DNA of 17,396 nucleotides. Origin: JBHHWH01 sp046756405. Its GTDB lineage: Bacteria > Actinomycetota > Acidimicrobiia > Spongiisociales > ZC4RG35. Position 1 is the stretch's first letter; each line of letters starts with the position of its first letter. Shown here piece after piece: positions 15,229 to 17,396 of the stretch. The notes beneath the pieces were generated by a model. The model was not told where the DNA came from and did not search any database. It worked only from the letters and a program-made list of their open reading frames with translations. The position numbers were made by a program, and so were the translations under genes. The stretch spans positions 1 to 17,396 of the forward strand of contig JBHHWH010000053.1 of the NCBI GenBank assembly GCA_046756405.1, given 5' to 3'.

Positions 15229-15875
15229 CGGGTCTCGATCAACCCCTCCCGGTAGGCCCAATTGACCGCTTCGAAGCGGGAATTCATCCCCAACTTGTCG
15301 AGGATGTTGCGGACGTGGTTGCGGACGGTGTTCTCCGAGATGTAAAGCTCGGTGGCTATCTGGCGGGAGGTCTTGCCTTCACCCACCAGGGCGAGGATCT
15401 CCAACTCCCGTCCCGTCAGTTCGGAGCGCCTGCTCACCGGCCAGCCGTTGTGTCGCAGTATGTCCCGGAGGGCACCGAACAGCTTGCCTCCCATCGACGG
15501 CGAGACGGCCGCCCCGCCGTCGAGGACGTCGTGCATCGCCGCCACGAGCCGGGGAAGCGGGGTGTCCTTGGTGAGGTAGCCCGCGGCTCCGGCCTTGACC
15601 GCGGCCAGCAGGTCTTCGGCGGATTCGCTGGTGGTGAGCAGCACCACCCTGCTCTTGGGGCTCGTCTTGATGAGCGTCCCCACCACTTCCAAGCCGGACA
15701 TCCCCGGCATGAGCAGGTCCAACATGATCAGGTCAGGTTCGTGCTCCCGGGCCAGGTCCAGTCCGGTCATGGCGTCGGCAGCCTGGCCCACCACGTCGAA
15801 GCCCTCCTGGACGAAGGCGGCCTTGAGGGCCTCCCTAAACAGCTCGGCGTCGTCGACGATCAGGACGGTGGGCAT
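15225..15875 (-). CDS. NarL/LuxR-type DNA-binding response regulator
   Basis: A two-domain transcription regulator of 216 residues. The receiver domain (about 3-118) has the acidic pair D8-D9 in VLIVDDAELF, phospho-acceptor D53 in LIMLDLLMPGMSG, the hydroxyl residues after LLTTSES and switch lysine K103 in YLTKDTPL. The output domain (about 152-212) is a LuxR-type HTH: LTGRELEILALVGEGKTSRQ, then TELYISENTVRNHVRNIL. No histidine kinase gene is present in the window, so its signal is unknown. It lies 33 bp after comF and its stop codon overlaps the -35 of the putative secA promoter. The position between comF and secA is often held by the ribosome hibernation factor gene (hpf) in other actinobacteria. 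Confidence 0.95.
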   Translation of the reverse strand: MPTVLIVDDAELFREALKAAFVQEGFDVVGQAADAMTGLDLAREHEPDLIMLDLLMPGMSGLEVVGTLIKTSPKSRVVLLTTSESAEDLLAAVKAGAAGYLTKDTPLPRLVAAMHDVLDGGAAVSPSMGGKLFGALRDILRHNGWPVSRRSELTGRELEILALVGEGKTSRQIATELYISENTVRNHVRNILDKLGMNSRFEAVNWAYREGLIETR

Positions 15876-15908
15876 TGCTCTTTGGGCAGGGGCGCTGGGA
15901 GGATCGGC

Positions 15909-16496
15909 TTACGGGTCACGGTTACCGTATCGGACGGGGAGACTAGACACTTGAGCAACCGCGTTGGCGGAGGCGGCAGCGGCCACTTGTCCCGGTTGGA
16001 AAGCACCCAGGGCGCTGAGAAGGGTGGCGCCCGTAGTCACCACATCGTCGACAACGATCACGTAGTCGCCTGGTGGACGGCGCATCCGAAAGGTGGGAGC
16101 GGGGCGGCTGTGGTCTCCTCCGGCCCGTCGGGGGTTGTGGAGGGGTCCCACGAGGATATCCCACACCGGGACGCCGAGACGTTTCGCCAGACGCCCGGCA
16201 ATGACCCGGGAAGGGTCGACCCCGTAGCGCCAGCGCCTGCTCAGAGCGCGGGGCACCGGCACCACCGCCACCGAGGGAAGACGCGATGCCAGCACCGAGG
16301 CCACCAGATCGGCGTAGACCACTATCCCCCGGTATTTGAGATGGTGGATCAGCGTCCGGGCCGGGCCGGTGTGCTCGAAAGCGGCCACCAGCCGGATCCC
16401 ACCCGGGAGCACCATGTCAGGAGCCGACCGCATCTCTTCGGCGCAGGCCGAACACAGCCAGCGAGAGGAGACCTGATGACAGACCTGACAGACCAT
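15909..16496 (-). CDS. ComF-family phosphoribosyltransferase-like protein
   Basis: 195 residues from ATG 16496. A short N-terminal zinc ribbon has Cys3/Cys6 (CQVC) and Cys15/Cys18 (CSAC). A phosphoribosyltransferase fold follows, with LIHHLKYRG (49-57), the VVPVPRALSRRWRYG region (78-92) and the PRPP-binding motif VIVVDDVVTTGATLLSAL (146-163), which has the two aspartates expected. ComF proteins take part in DNA uptake and single-strand handling in naturally transformable bacteria, but most actinobacterial members are uncharacterised. The TTG at 16505 is another possible start, adding three residues. The gene sits 33 bp after ahcY and 33 bp before the response regulator. It lies close to secA, a common ComF location in this phylum. 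No com DNA-uptake genes are in the window. Confidence 0.9.
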   Translation of the reverse strand: MVCQVCHQVSSRWLCSACAEEMRSAPDMVLPGGIRLVAAFEHTGPARTLIHHLKYRGIVVYADLVASVLASRLPSVAVVPVPRALSRRWRYGVDPSRVIAGRLAKRLGVPVWDILVGPLHNPRRAGGDHSRPAPTFRMRRPPGDYVIVVDDVVTTGATLLSALGAFQPGQVAAAASANAVAQVSSLPVRYGNRDP

Positions 16497-16529
16497 GGCC
16501 CGCAACCTACGGGCCGGCTGGGACAGGCC

Positions 16530-17396
16530 TTAGGTGCCCTCCTGCCAGCCGGAGAGATAGGCGCGCTGTTCGTCGGTGAGCTTCTCCAGCCCTCCCCCGA
16601 GGTGTTCCAACTTGATGGCGGCCACCTGGTTGTCGATCTCCGTGGGCAGGGTATAGATCTTCGGCTCCAGATCCCCCGCGTTGGAGATGAGGAACTCGGC
16701 GGCCAGGGCCTGGTTGGAAAAAGACATGTCCATCACGTCGGCGGGATGCCCTTCTGCCGCGCCCAGGTTCACCAGCCGTCCCTCGGCTATCACCAGGATC
16801 CGGCGTCCGTCGGCAAGGGTGAACTCCTCGAGGTTGTCGCGGATCGTCTTGGAGCCCACCGCCTCAGCCCGCAGGGCAGCCAGGTCGATCTCGATGTCGA
16901 AGTGACCCGAGTTGGCCAGGATCGCCCCGTCTCGCATCCGGGCGAAGTGCTCGGAGCGCAGCACGTGCTTGTTGCCGGTGAGAGTTATGAAGACATCCCC
17001 CACCGCGGCGGCATCGGCGGCGGTCATTACCCGGAAGCCGTCCATGGCGGCGGACAGGGCCCGCACCGGGTCCACCTCCACCACGATCACGTGGGCGCCC
17101 ATCCCGTCGGCACGGTCGGCGACTCCGCGGCCGCAGTCGCCGTAGCCGACCACCACCACGTTCAGTCCCGCCAACAGGACGTTGGTGGCCCGGAGAATCC
17201 CGTCGAGGGTGGACTGGCCGGTCCCGTACCGGTTGTCGAAGAGGTGCTTTGTGGCCGAGTCGTTGACCGCCACCACCGGCAGCCTCAGGGTGCCGTCTTC
17301 GGCCATAGCCCGCAGACGGATCACCCCGGTGGTGGTCTCCTCCGTCGATCCCAGGGGGTTCAGGTCGGTGCGGTCGGTGTGCAGCACTGTGGCCAG
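16530..17396 (-). CDS. ahcY: S-adenosylhomocysteine hydrolase (adenosylhomocysteinase), partial, short C-terminus
   Basis: This NAD-dependent enzyme splits S-adenosylhomocysteine into adenosine and homocysteine, relieving product inhibition of methyltransferases. About 288 C-terminal residues are visible; the N-terminus lies beyond the right edge. Motifs are GSTEETTTGVIRL, AVNDSATKHLFDNRYGTGQS, the NAD-binding VVVVGYGDCGRGVADRADG, TGNKHVL and ANSGHFDIEID. The protein ends IDNQVAAIKLEHLGG through YLSGWQEGT and lacks the usual KPDHYRY tail, whose lysine and tyrosine reach NAD of the neighbouring subunit. This matches the shorter archaeal/Thermotoga-type form, some members of which prefer S-inosylhomocysteine. 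The family is certain; the exact substrate preference is open. It is followed by comF after 33 bp. Confidence 0.95.
   Translation of the reverse strand: MATVLHTDRTDLNPLGSTEETTTGVIRLRAMAEDGTLRLPVVAVNDSATKHLFDNRYGTGQSTLDGILRATNVLLAGLNVVVVGYGDCGRGVADRADGMGAHVIVVEVDPVRALSAAMDGFRVMTAADAAAVGDVFITLTGNKHVLRSEHFARMRDGAILANSGHFDIEIDLAALRAEAVGSKTIRDNLEEFTLADGRRILVIAEGRLVNLGAAEGHPADVMDMSFSNQALAAEFLISNAGDLEPKIYTLPTEIDNQVAAIKLEHLGGGLEKLTDEQRAYLSGWQEGT

Overview
The window reads as high-GC actinobacterial (Actinomycetota) chromosome. Almost every gene is on the minus strand. Two conserved blocks support this lineage: prfB-ftsE-ftsX-smpB-ssrA, and a cluster of MBL-fold phosphodiesterase (Rv1339-like), rph and rdgB, which resembles the mycobacterial arrangement. 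A deep-branching class such as Acidimicrobiia is possible, but that is inference only. Starts are often GTG or TTG, and neighbouring genes frequently overlap by four bases (NTGA). I see no convincing intrinsic terminator anywhere.

Region by region, in + coordinates. (1) 1-2433: an intact FAD oxidoreductase cut by the window edge, preceded on its strand by two broken genes of a Fe(III)/thiamine-type ABC importer: an ATPase lacking Walker B, and a permease remnant with an in-frame TGA and no 5' part. Then about 220 bp of unassigned sequence with a tandem 11-bp repeat. (2) 2436-2487: the 3' part of a tRNA-Leu(CAG) without its 5' half, which looks like an integration scar. (3) 2489-7237: a compact minus-strand run, transcribed in the order HMG-CoA lyase, acyl-CoA dehydrogenase, pdxH, MBL phosphodiesterase, rph, rdgB. 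(4) 7276-7481: the only plausible plus-strand gene, a very small one with an apparent one-base frameshift. (5) 7478-8811: a VOC protein and an APH-family kinase. (6) 8819-15171: tmRNA (ssrA), smpB, ftsX, ftsE, prfB, secA. (7) 15225-17396: a NarL-type response regulator, a ComF-family phosphoribosyltransferase, and the C-terminal two thirds of an S-adenosylhomocysteine hydrolase.

Functional themes: region 6 combines ribosome rescue (tmRNA plus SmpB), termination (RF2), secretion (SecA) and divisome control (FtsEX). Region 3 couples leucine or branched acyl-CoA catabolism to vitamin B6 salvage, cyclic-nucleotide turnover, RNA 3'-end processing and nucleotide-pool cleaning.

Most of the window is ordinary core genome. 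The points most worth a second look are the tRNA-Leu scar with its decayed neighbours, the kinase gene that starts 7 nt after the tmRNA 3' end with no ribosome-binding site, the frameshifted mini-gene, and the archaeal-like C-terminus of the SAH hydrolase. I did not find convincing evidence of a wholly new multi-gene system.
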